A program made the translations under genes and the position numbers. Under the pieces are notes generated by a model. That model did no database searches, was not told where the DNA came from, and was given only the letters and a program-made list of their open reading frames with translations. 26,617 nt of DNA from Actinomycetes bacterium (GTDB lineage Bacteria > Actinomycetota > Acidimicrobiia > Acidimicrobiales > RAAP-2): positions 1-26,617 of the forward strand of contig JAJYWG010000241.1 in NCBI GenBank assembly GCA_021791615.1, given 5' to 3'. Of the stretch, positions 16,808 to 23,797 are shown piece after piece; the stretch's first letter is position 1; every line of letters begins with the position of its first letter.

Positions 16808-17641
16808 TCACCCGACGTGGTCGGGCGTCGACCTCGCTCGGGTGGCCGGCCGTCGGTCGGACGCGGCCCGGCCCCAGTCGCGCAGGACGGCTCGATAGCG
16901 TCTGTCCCAGTTGTCGTAGCGCCGCCGGAGGAGCATCCCCGGCCAATCGTTCGGGAGCAACGCGCGTGGCAGCAGGGGGTCCGCCTGGAGATGGCGGAGC
17001 ACGTCGGCCGACAGCGCGAACCCCGGAGCCAAGTCGGTCCAGTCGCACGGTGGGAGAGCATCGAGGCGCCCCAGCAGCTCAGTGGCTCTGTTGCTCCACC
17101 CCGTCAATGTCCAGAGGCGGTCGGCCAGTGCTGCGCCGTCCTCGTAGTGCGCCGTCATCGTCACGACGTCATCGAGCCAGCCGGGAAGCTGGAGGTCGAG
17201 GTTCTCCGGGCGCATCCATACCCCTTCGCGCAGTTCGGCCAAGCGGGCAAACGCCAGCGCTCGGCGTCGAGACGTACGTTCGGTTGCGTCGCGGCCGATG
17301 GACGTCACGATCACGACCAGCCATGCCCCGGTCCACGCCCTGGTGGCGCCGGCTCGGCTCGCAACCTGTCGGGCCCGGCGGTCCTCCAAGGGGCCGGAGA
17401 GGCGGTAGTGCCCGGCGCCGTCGGTGGTTGCTTCGCCCGACACGCACATCCGGCTGAGCGCCACTCGAGCCCTGTTCGCGTTGATCCCGAAGAGCCCGGC
17501 CAGGTGGACGAGATGAGCCACCGGGAGCTCGGGCGGGTCGGCCCCGAGCAGGGCGCTCGCCAGCACCGACCGGGCCGTGAACGGGCGAACGGACCCGCCC
17601 CTGTCGCTCACTCGATCGCCGGATCCGCCCCCGTCGCTCAC
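16808..17641 (-). CDS. PaaX-family-like transcriptional regulator
   Basis: A GntR-related winged-helix regulator of about 277 residues. After a short Gly/Asp/Ser-rich lead (MSDGGGSGD, then VSDRGGS), residues ~20-85 give the helix-turn-helix: ARSVLASALLGADPPELPV, LVHLAGLFGINANRARVALSRM, then a wing with GHYRLSG. The long C-terminal part includes W-rich segments and a closing DPLLPRALLPNDWPG motif, typical of PaaX proteins, which often repress catabolic genes and respond to acyl-CoA ligands. The gene diverges from a fatty-acid desaturase across an 79-base spacer with a perfect palindrome, so the desaturase is its most likely target; an acyl-CoA ligand would fit but is inference. The first GTG (17641) is used; a second GTG 10 codons later is an alternative, since the two copies of VSDxGGS look like a small duplication. 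Confidence 0.8.
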   Translation of the reverse strand: MSDGGGSGDRVSDRGGSVRPFTARSVLASALLGADPPELPVAHLVHLAGLFGINANRARVALSRMCVSGEATTDGAGHYRLSGPLEDRRARQVASRAGATRAWTGAWLVVIVTSIGRDATERTSRRRALAFARLAELREGVWMRPENLDLQLPGWLDDVVTMTAHYEDGAALADRLWTLTGWSNRATELLGRLDALPPCDWTDLAPGFALSADVLRHLQADPLLPRALLPNDWPGMLLRRRYDNWDRRYRAVLRDWGRAASDRRPATRARSTPDHVG

Positions 17642-17676
17642 AGGAGCGCCCGCCGCGTCGACCGTGTCCGCTGGGT

Positions 17677-17686
17677 ATTACGTAAT
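17677..17686. promoter_or_regulatory. Palindrome ATTACGTAAT, probable operator
   Basis: A perfect 10-base palindrome in the short spacer between the PaaX-like gene and the desaturase gene. Its right edge touches the desaturase -35 element (17686-17691), and read on the other strand it provides a TAATAC-like -10 for the regulator gene. This position suits simultaneous control of both promoters. Confidence 0.5.
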
Positions 17687-17714
17687 TGATCCATCTGGAG
17701 GAGAAGTGTAATAT
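17686..17714 (+). promoter_or_regulatory. Promoter of the desaturase gene, leaderless
   Basis: TTGATC (17686-17691), 17 bases, then TAATAT (17709-17714) preceded by TG. The GTG start codon begins 7 bases after the -10, at the expected transcription start. The in-frame codon at 17709-17711 is TAA, so translation cannot begin further upstream, and no Shine-Dalgarno sequence lies at a useful distance. The GGAGGAG at 17697-17703 is too far away (17 bases). Confidence 0.7.
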
Positions 17715-17720
17715 AGCTCA

Positions 17721-18668
17721 GTGGCCACCACCGTCGTCCCTCCCCCGCAGTCCCGGCCCCACGTGCTGCCGACCGAGAGGCTGCTCGATAACGGGATGTG
17801 CCGCCCCGAGCTGCGCCGCGACCTTCGCCGGATCGACGATCGTCGCAACGCCTTCTCGGTGCTCTGGCTGTGGGCGATGGTCGCAGGGATCGTGGCGCTG
17901 GCGGTGTGGATCGACAACCCGGTCGGCTACGCCGTGGCGTTCGTGGTCATGGGTCCGATCTACGTGCGGTTCGCCATATTGATGCACGAAGCGGCGCACA
18001 AGCTGCTGTTCTCCAACAAGTCGATCAACGACTGGGTTGGCACGTGGCTGATCGCCTATCCGGCCTTCACGCCGATCCAGCTCTACCGCCGGGGGCACTT
18101 CGCCCACCACCGCCAGGAGTTCGGCCCGGACGAGCCGGACCTCGCGTTCTACGGGGGCTACCCGTGTGCCCGGCGTGTCCTGCTGCGCCGGCTGGTGCGC
18201 GACGCGGTGGGGATCTCGGGGTGGAAGAACTTCGTGCCGCTGCTCCGGTCGATCCGCTCGCCGCAATTCCGGCGCACCGGACTGTCGATCCTGGGGGTGC
18301 AGGCAGTGATGTGGGCTGTGGCGTGGATCGCCACCGGTCGCTGGTGGATCTATCCGCTGCTGTGGTGGTTGCCGTGGATGACGCAGTGGCGAGTGCTGAA
18401 CCGGCTCCGTTCGATCGCCGAGCACGGAGGCATGGAGGCGGGAAAGGATCGCCGCGTCACCACCCACAACGTGCGCCAGTCCATCGGAGCTCGGATCTGG
18501 CTGGTCCCGTACAACACCGGTTGGCACCTGGCCCATCACGTGGACATGGGGGTCCCCTGGAGGAACCTTCCCCGCTTCCACCAAGAGCTGGAGCGCGCCG
18601 GCTACGTCACCGACGCGATCACCTATCCGAGCTACCGGGCCCTCTGGGCGGCGCTGGCGTCGGCCTGA
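17721..18668 (+). CDS. Membrane fatty-acid desaturase
   Basis: An integral membrane di-iron enzyme of 315 residues that probably introduces a double bond (or hydroxyl) into acyl chains using O2 and reduced ferredoxin or a similar donor. Three histidine boxes are present: HEAAH (89-93), HFAHH (126-130) and HLAHH (269-273), with an extra AEHGG at about 234-238. Hydrophobic spans lie at ~46-66, 68-86, 104-120 and 190-222, the usual two-hairpin layout. The start is fixed by an in-frame stop at 17709 and appears leaderless. It diverges from the PaaX-like regulator and converges on the membrane-protein gene, overlapping its 3' end by 37 bases. Whether the substrate is acyl-CoA, phospholipid or another lipid such as a carotenoid cannot be decided. 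Confidence 0.88.
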   Translation: MATTVVPPPQSRPHVLPTERLLDNGMCRPELRRDLRRIDDRRNAFSVLWLWAMVAGIVALAVWIDNPVGYAVAFVVMGPIYVRFAILMHEAAHKLLFSNKSINDWVGTWLIAYPAFTPIQLYRRGHFAHHRQEFGPDEPDLAFYGGYPCARRVLLRRLVRDAVGISGWKNFVPLLRSIRSPQFRRTGLSILGVQAVMWAVAWIATGRWWIYPLLWWLPWMTQWRVLNRLRSIAEHGGMEAGKDRRVTTHNVRQSIGARIWLVPYNTGWHLAHHVDMGVPWRNLPRFHQELERAGYVTDAITYPSYRALWAALASA

Positions 18669-19249
18669 GAGCGGACTCGCGGGCCGAGGCGCCCGGCGAC
18701 GAGGACCAGCTCGATCCCGGCGATGAGGACGATGTAGAGCGGGAACGCCACTTCGTCGGCGGTGACCGTGGTCACCGTGAGCAGCGTGATAGCGGCGTTG
18801 GCCAGCGCGCCCAGGTACGCGAGCGAGTTCTCGGATTCCGGGGCCCGCCACGACTTGAGCAGCGTGGGGACGCCGGCGAGGGCGTCGGCGGCAATGGCGG
18901 CGCAGAGGGCGGCAAGCCCGACCCGGGTGAGGAGCCAGACCGCAGTACCCGCGACTGAAAGTGCGCCGCAGGCATAGTCGATCGGTTGGATCCGCCATAC
19001 CGCCGAGCGATTGGCAAACGTCGCGGCGAACACCGCCAGCGGTCCGAGACCGACCGAGAGGGCCATCAGCGAACGGAGGCCGACGCCCGCGCGGAGCTCG
19101 ACGGCGAACGCCAGCAGCGGGACGGCGCCCCACAGCAGCCACGTCACACGATTGGGCTGGGTCCGCCCACGTACCGTGTCGAACGCGTACCCGGCCGATC
19201 CGGCCAGGCCGATCACCGCCCCTGCGACGACCCAGTGGACGTTGATCAC
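18632..19249 (-). CDS. Multi-pass membrane protein of unknown function
   Basis: About 205 residues with roughly six hydrophobic segments and little soluble sequence. The N-terminal part contains GYAFDTVRGRTQPNRVTWLLWGAVPLLAFAVEL, and the middle IDYACGALSVAG and AADALAGVPTLLKSWRAPESE; similar layouts occur in uncharacterised proteins, so no role is assigned. The GTG at 19249 (VINVHWVVAG) is used because the coding sequence further upstream would run into the 15-base repeat array of the neighbouring acyltransferase gene. It lies 29 bases after the WS/DGAT gene on the same strand, suggesting co-transcription. Its 3' end overlaps that of the convergent desaturase. Confidence 0.72.
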   Translation of the reverse strand: MINVHWVVAGAVIGLAGSAGYAFDTVRGRTQPNRVTWLLWGAVPLLAFAVELRAGVGLRSLMALSVGLGPLAVFAATFANRSAVWRIQPIDYACGALSVAGTAVWLLTRVGLAALCAAIAADALAGVPTLLKSWRAPESENSLAYLGALANAAITLLTVTTVTADEVAFPLYIVLIAGIELVLVAGRLGPRVRSQADASAAQRAR

Positions 19250-19278
19250 GTGTCCGCGTCCGAGCCCCCGGCGTGCCG

Positions 19279-20880
19279 TCAGCTCGCCGCGGAACCCTTC
19301 GAGCCCCCCACCTTCGAGCCCCCCACCTTCGAGCCCCCCACCTTCGAGCCCCTCACCTTCGAGCCCCTCACCGCGGGTCGCTTCGAGCCCCCGGTCCCGC
19401 CGACCGGCGCCTCGGTCCCGCCGACCGGCATCCCCGGGCCGAGGTGGAGCGGCACGTCGAGCGGTTCTCCTGCGAGCCCCGCCGCGGTCATCATCTCCTC
19501 GAGCGACCGGGGAACGGCCGCAGCGATGTCCCACAGCCTGGGGACGGCGCGTGCGCACGAGACGAGCCCCCAGTACAAGACGCCCCGGTAGCTCATGATC
19601 GTGATGTTGAGCCCCATGCCGTCCATGACCGGGCCGAGCGGGAAACCGGCCAGCATCTCGGCCCCGCCGAGGTAGAGCGGGAAGTCGGGACCCGGCACGT
19701 TCGAGACGACCAGGTTGGCGATCGGGCGGTGGCGGTCGGCGAGCCGCATCCCGGTGTAGAGCCGGGCGGCCAGGGCGAAGAGGTTCGGGGTGGCGTGCTC
19801 GGCCCAGTTCTGCAAGGTGCTCGCCCCGAGAGCCTGGTGCTCCTCCTTGGCACCGCGCGTGCCGGCATTGATGAGGCGGAGCCGTTCCAAAGGGTCGGCC
19901 ACGTGCGTGGGGAGCTGGACAAACATTGCCGATACCTTGTTCGAGCCCTTCAGGGCGGCAACCTCGGGGGTGACCGAGACCGGGACGACCGACACGAGGG
20001 GGATATCGGGCAGCTCGTCGCCGGCGAGCAGGTAGTCGCGCAGCGCGCCGGTCACCATCGCGAGCACGACGTCGTTGACGGTCGTCCCCATGTGGTTCTT
20101 GAGGCGCTTCACGTCGCCGAGGCTGGCGGCGGCGAACGCCACCCGGCGGCGGCCGGTGATGGCGACGTTCACCGACGTTCGAGGCGCCGACAACGGCAAC
20201 GCGGCCTTGCCGGGGCCATCGTCACGCTGGCGCAATCGCCGGACGCCGAGGACGGCCTGGCCGGTGCGCCACGCCATCTTCCCGATCTCGAAGGGGCGGA
20301 CGGCCCGGGCCACGAGGGCCTGGGAGACGAGCTCGAGGTCCGAAGGGATCCGCCCTTCGGGGAGCGGTTCGGGCAAGGGGGGCGGTCCAGCCGGCTCCGG
20401 CTCGAGGTCGAACAGGATCCCGAGCAGCTCGGCACCCGACACCCCGTCGATCGTGCTGTGGTGCATCTTGGCCACGAGGGCGATCCGGCCGCCTTCGAGG
20501 CCCTCGACGATCCACATCTCCCAGAGCGGGCGGTCGCGGTGGAGCCGGCGGCTGTTCACGTCGGCCGCGAATTCGGCCAGCTCGCGCATCCCCCCCGGTG
20601 CCGGGAGGGCCGCTCGCCGGAGGTGGTTGTCGATGTCGAACTCGGGGTCGTCGACCCAGATGGGGTGGCCCAGCCGCAGCGGGATCTCGACCAAGCGGCG
20701 CTGGAACACCGGGACCTGGGGGATCCGCTGGTCGATGAGGCGGCGCAGCCGGCGGAAGGAGTAGCCGCCCGGCACGGTCGAGGGATCGAAGACCGCCGTC
20801 ATCGAGACGTGCATGTGCAGCGTCGGCGTCTCCATGTACAAGAAGCTGGCGTCGAGCCCGGTCAAACGCTCCGTCGTCAT
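19279..20880 (-). CDS. Wax ester synthase/diacylglycerol acyltransferase (WS/DGAT)
   Basis: Transfers an acyl group from acyl-CoA to a fatty alcohol or diacylglycerol, making storage wax esters or triacylglycerol at the membrane. The N-terminus MTTERLTGLDASFLYMETP is typical. The catalytic motif KMHHSTIDG lies at 138-146 (the HHxxxDG signature), and later blocks include NDVVLAMVTGALRDYL, NLVVSNVPGPDFPLYLGG and MGLNITIMSYRG. The ATG at 20880 follows GAGGAGGG on the minus strand; upstream in-frame sequence to 21117 overlaps the divergent esterase region and is not conserved. The 533-residue length is longer than the usual ~460. The excess is a C-terminal tail built from repeats: a PVGGT pair and then GSKVG units encoded by a 15-base tandem repeat. 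The tail is probably dispensable, or mediates lipid-droplet or membrane contact (guess). Confidence 0.93.
   Translation of the reverse strand: MTTERLTGLDASFLYMETPTLHMHVSMTAVFDPSTVPGGYSFRRLRRLIDQRIPQVPVFQRRLVEIPLRLGHPIWVDDPEFDIDNHLRRAALPAPGGMRELAEFAADVNSRRLHRDRPLWEMWIVEGLEGGRIALVAKMHHSTIDGVSGAELLGILFDLEPEPAGPPPLPEPLPEGRIPSDLELVSQALVARAVRPFEIGKMAWRTGQAVLGVRRLRQRDDGPGKAALPLSAPRTSVNVAITGRRRVAFAAASLGDVKRLKNHMGTTVNDVVLAMVTGALRDYLLAGDELPDIPLVSVVPVSVTPEVAALKGSNKVSAMFVQLPTHVADPLERLRLINAGTRGAKEEHQALGASTLQNWAEHATPNLFALAARLYTGMRLADRHRPIANLVVSNVPGPDFPLYLGGAEMLAGFPLGPVMDGMGLNITIMSYRGVLYWGLVSCARAVPRLWDIAAAVPRSLEEMMTAAGLAGEPLDVPLHLGPGMPVGGTEAPVGGTGGSKRPAVRGSKVRGSKVGGSKVGGSKVGGSKGSAAS
19296..19370. repeat. 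Five-copy 15-base tandem repeat encoding the WS/DGAT tail
   Basis: CCTTCGAGCCCCCCA occurs at 19296-19310, 19311-19325 and 19326-19340, and with one change (CCCCTCA end) at 19341-19355 and 19356-19370. On the coding minus strand it gives GSKVG/GSKVR pentapeptides. Nearby, CGGTCCCGCCGACCGGC is duplicated at 19392-19408 and 19413-19429. Confidence 0.9.
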
Positions 20881-21049
20881 CTGCCCTCCTCGGCTCGGCT
20901 GCATCCGCGCTGCGCCCACTACCGTCGCACCTGGACGCCGCCGAGGCAACTGGTGGCCGCCGGGGTGCGCCGCCGGCCCGGCGCGGCGGCCCACGACGGT
21001 GACCGCCGGCAGACCGGACCCAACGGGCGGCAGGCCCACCGGACGGGCC

Positions 21050-22309
21050 ATGATGCATGCCATGCCGTACGCGTTCCTCGCCCTCGCTGCCCTCGGTGTG
21101 CTGGCCGTCGCGCTCACCTACCGCCCGCTTCGCAAAGAGCCGTTCACCGTGGTGAGCTTCGTGGTCGGATGGCTGGTCGGCGAGCTGCCTCTCCAGACGA
21201 TCGCATTACAGGTGGCGGTCACCGTGGTCTTCGGGCTGTACGGCGCGTTCGGCGCGTGGCCCGGGGACGTCGGCCTGGGCCTGGCCGTGCTCGGCTGGGC
21301 GGGGATGGCCGGGCTCGCCGTGACCGGCGCACGCGCCCGAGAGGTCGTGGCCGCCGCCCTGGCAGATCCCCGGGCCGGCTCGCTCGACCCGGCCCGGATC
21401 CCCGATCACGCCCTGTGGGCCCGGTGGTGGCGGGTGGCCCGCGCCATCCCGCTCAGGAGCCGCCGGGTGCAGATCGAACGAGACGTCGACTACTGGGGCG
21501 ATGGCATCCGACGGCACCGCCTCGACATCGTGAAGGCGACCGGCACGACCGGCGGTGCGCCGGTCTTGGTCTACATCCACGGGGGCGCGTGGGTCATGGG
21601 CGAAAAGCGCGAGCAGGGTCGACCGATGCTCTACGAGCTGGCGATGCGCGGTTGGGTCGGGGTGGCCGTCAACTACCGGCTGAGCCCGCGGGCGACGTGG
21701 CCCGACCACATCGTCGACTGCAAGCGGGCCATCGCCTGGGTGCGCGAGCACATCGCCGAGCACGGGGGCGATCCCTCGTTCGTCGTGGTGAGCGGGGGCT
21801 CGGCCGGCGGGCACCTGTGCGCGCTGGCCGCCCTCACCGCCGGCGACCCGGCGTGGCAGCCGGGCTTCGAGACGGCCGACACGTCGGTCGACGCGTGCGT
21901 GCCCTTCTACGGGGTGATGGACATGACCGGCGCGCAGCAGGGCTCGGGCAAGTACGGGCCCGGGCTCCTCGAGCTCTTGGAGAAGAGGGTGATGAAGACG
22001 TCGTCGGCCGAGCACCCCGAAGTGTTCGAGCAGGCGTCGCCCACCTCCCGCGTCCACCCCGGCGCGCCGCCGTTCTTCGTCCTCCACGGGACCAACGACA
22101 CCCTGGTGCCCGTGGAAGTCGCCCGCCAGTTCGTATCCGAGCTGCGGGCGGTGTCGCAGGCCCCGGTGGCCTACGCGGAGCTGCCCCTGGCCCAGCACGC
22201 CTTCGACGTGCTGTCCTCGATGCGGTGCCGGGCGACGACCGCCGGCGTCGTGGCCTTCCTCGAGGCCGTGCGGGAGCGGCGTCGACCGCGTCCCTCGGAT
22301 CTGACGTAG
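21050..22309 (+). CDS. Membrane-anchored alpha/beta hydrolase (HSL-type esterase/lipase)
   Basis: About 419 residues. The first ~95 form three or four hydrophobic helices, a membrane anchor. The catalytic domain has the HSL-family oxyanion motif IHGGAW (~176-181), nucleophile elbow GGSAGG with Ser251, and a C-terminal HGTNDTLVPVEVA (Asp) and AQHAFDVL (His) to complete the triad. Such enzymes hydrolyse short-chain or acylglycerol esters; beside a WS/DGAT gene it could mobilise stored lipid, but this is inferred from the neighbourhood. Three in-frame ATG codons (21050, 21053, 21062) are possible starts, none with a strong ribosome binding site. It diverges from the acyltransferase (169-base spacer) and is followed 66 bases later by the ABC transporter genes on the same strand. 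Confidence 0.85.
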   Translation: MMHAMPYAFLALAALGVLAVALTYRPLRKEPFTVVSFVVGWLVGELPLQTIALQVAVTVVFGLYGAFGAWPGDVGLGLAVLGWAGMAGLAVTGARAREVVAAALADPRAGSLDPARIPDHALWARWWRVARAIPLRSRRVQIERDVDYWGDGIRRHRLDIVKATGTTGGAPVLVYIHGGAWVMGEKREQGRPMLYELAMRGWVGVAVNYRLSPRATWPDHIVDCKRAIAWVREHIAEHGGDPSFVVVSGGSAGGHLCALAALTAGDPAWQPGFETADTSVDACVPFYGVMDMTGAQQGSGKYGPGLLELLEKRVMKTSSAEHPEVFEQASPTSRVHPGAPPFFVLHGTNDTLVPVEVARQFVSELRAVSQAPVAYAELPLAQHAFDVLSSMRCRATTAGVVAFLEAVRERRRPRPSDLT

Positions 22310-22348
22310 CATCAGATTCGATCAGGACCAGTCTCCGGCCTGTGGTCC
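22299..22348 (+). promoter_or_regulatory. Two inverted repeats before livK-like gene
   Basis: ATCTGA-N7-TCAGAT (22299-22304, 22312-22317) straddles the esterase stop codon, and GGACCA-N12-TGGTCC (22325-22330, 22343-22348) follows, ending 27 bases before the lipoprotein start. They could be a weak attenuator or terminator, an operator, or mRNA processing stems that set the expression of the binding protein. No clear promoter elements were seen beside them. Confidence 0.35.
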
Positions 22349-22375
22349 GGGGACGAGACGGGAAGGGGGACCACC

Positions 22376-23743
22376 ATGTCGGTGCGCCGACAGCACGGGG
22401 CCGGTGCGACTGCCGAGGGCCGGCCCGCACGCAGCCGGGTGAGGGCGATCGTGCTGGGGCTGACTGCGCTCAGTCTCCCGCTCGCCGCGTGCAGCACGAC
22501 CAGCTCGTCGTCGGCCGGCTCGTCGGCCAAGCCGACCACGGCCTCGGCGGGACCTTCCTGCCAGAAGCCGGTCCCGGTCACTGCGGCGATGGACGCTTCG
22601 ACGACCGGGATCACCGCCGACTCGGTGACCGTCGGGAACGTCGCGACCATCAGCGGGCCGGTGCCGGGACTGTTCGAAGGGGCGCCGATCGGGGTGAAGG
22701 CGTACTTCGACTACGTCAATTCGCAGGGTGGGGTGAACGGCCGCAAGCTCGAAGTCAAGTCGATGGACGACGCGTTCACAGGCCAGCAGAACGCGTCGGA
22801 GACCCAGACAGCGGTCAGCTCGGACTTCGCCATGGTCGGGAACTTCTCCCTCTTCGACTCCTACGGCTGCAAGATCCTGGCCCAGAACCCGGCGGTCGCC
22901 GACGTGTCGGTCACCTTGGACCCGGGGACCAACGCCCTGCCGAACGACTTCAGCGCCCAGCCGCTCGCGCTCGGATTGGCGCTGGGCTCGCTCCAGTACA
23001 TCCGCAAGAAGTACCCGAGCGACCGGCGCGTCGGCACGATCGTCTCGACAACCGCGTCGGCGGTGGCCCAGTGGCAGGGCGAGGAAGCGGCGCTCGAGCA
23101 CGCCGGCTTCACCATCGCCTACCAGCAGAAGGTCGAACCGCTGACATCTGACTTCACCACCGAGGTGATCAAGATGCGCGACGCCGGCGTCAACGTCCTC
23201 TACCTCACGGCCCTCGACTGGCAGGTCGCCGCCCTGATCACCAAGGACATGGTCGAGCAGGACTGGCACCCCGCCGTGGTGCTGTCGGGCGGGCCCATCT
23301 ACGCCGACCAGTTCATCGCCGCCGCCGGCGGCGCCAGTGCGGTGGACGGCGACTGGATCGGCCAGGCCCAGGCGCTCTACCTGGGCCAGGACGCGTCGTC
23401 GGTGCCGGCGGACAAGCTGTTCTTGCAGTGGGTGAAAACCGTGACACCCAAGTGGACCCCGGACCTGTTCACCCTCTACGGGTGGTCGTCCGCCCAGCTC
23501 TTCGTCCAGGCGCTGCGGGCCGCAGGCAAGGACCCGACCCGCGGCTCGCTCCTCGCGCAGTTGCACAAGATCACCTCGTTCGACGCGTCGGGGTTGCTTG
23601 CACCGACCGATCCGGCGAACAAGCTCCCGTCGAATTGCTTCGTGATGGCCCGGATCGAGCACGGGCAATTCCAGCGGGTCCTCCCGCCCAAGTCCGGGTT
23701 CACATGCAGCTCGACCTTCTACTACGCGAGCGGCAAGCCGTGA
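22376..23743 (+). CDS. Branched-chain amino-acid-type ABC transporter substrate-binding lipoprotein
   Basis: Extracytoplasmic solute-binding protein of the LivK/type-1 periplasmic family, 455 residues. A lipoprotein signal peptide ends in the lipobox LAAC (C39) and is followed by a Ser/Thr-rich linker. The mature domain opens with ITADSVTVGNVATISGPVPG and continues with GVKAYFDYVNSQGGVNGRKLEV, the family signature at the first ligand lobe. Later MRDAGVNVLYLTALDWQVAALITKDM and LFTLYGWSSAQLFVQALRAAGKDPTRGSL match the second lobe. Ligands of this family range from amino acids to aromatic acids, amides and urea, so the substrate is open. GGAAGGGGG precedes the start. It heads an operon with the fused permease and ATPase. 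Confidence 0.92.
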   Translation: MSVRRQHGAGATAEGRPARSRVRAIVLGLTALSLPLAACSTTSSSSAGSSAKPTTASAGPSCQKPVPVTAAMDASTTGITADSVTVGNVATISGPVPGLFEGAPIGVKAYFDYVNSQGGVNGRKLEVKSMDDAFTGQQNASETQTAVSSDFAMVGNFSLFDSYGCKILAQNPAVADVSVTLDPGTNALPNDFSAQPLALGLALGSLQYIRKKYPSDRRVGTIVSTTASAVAQWQGEEAALEHAGFTIAYQQKVEPLTSDFTTEVIKMRDAGVNVLYLTALDWQVAALITKDMVEQDWHPAVVLSGGPIYADQFIAAAGGASAVDGDWIGQAQALYLGQDASSVPADKLFLQWVKTVTPKWTPDLFTLYGWSSAQLFVQALRAAGKDPTRGSLLAQLHKITSFDASGLLAPTDPANKLPSNCFVMARIEHGQFQRVLPPKSGFTCSSTFYYASGKP

Positions 23744-23764
23744 GCGGGCACCAGGGCGCGACGC

Positions 23765-23779
23765 CGGGTCGCTGACCCG
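23765..23779 (+). terminator. Intercistronic hairpin between binding protein and permease genes
   Basis: CGGGTC-GCT-GACCCG forms a 6-base-pair G+C stem with a 3-base loop in the 54-base gap. With no U-tract it is more likely a partial terminator or RNA-stabilising stem that lets the binding protein be made in excess, as is common between such genes. The permease ribosome site (GAGGGGGGAG) follows. Confidence 0.45.
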
Positions 23780-23797
23780 AGACCCGAGGGGGGAGCG

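Noticed and set aside
19296..19370. Repeat array resembling a CRISPR
   Set aside because: The units are directly contiguous with no spacers, encode an in-frame peptide repeat and have no cas genes nearby. The same holds for the arrays at 7614-7666 and 16691-16775.
19273..23151. A long plus-strand open frame (about 1290 codons) across the acyltransferase and esterase region
   Set aside because: It is antisense to WS/DGAT and out of frame with the esterase and binding protein; its composition is typical of shadow frames.
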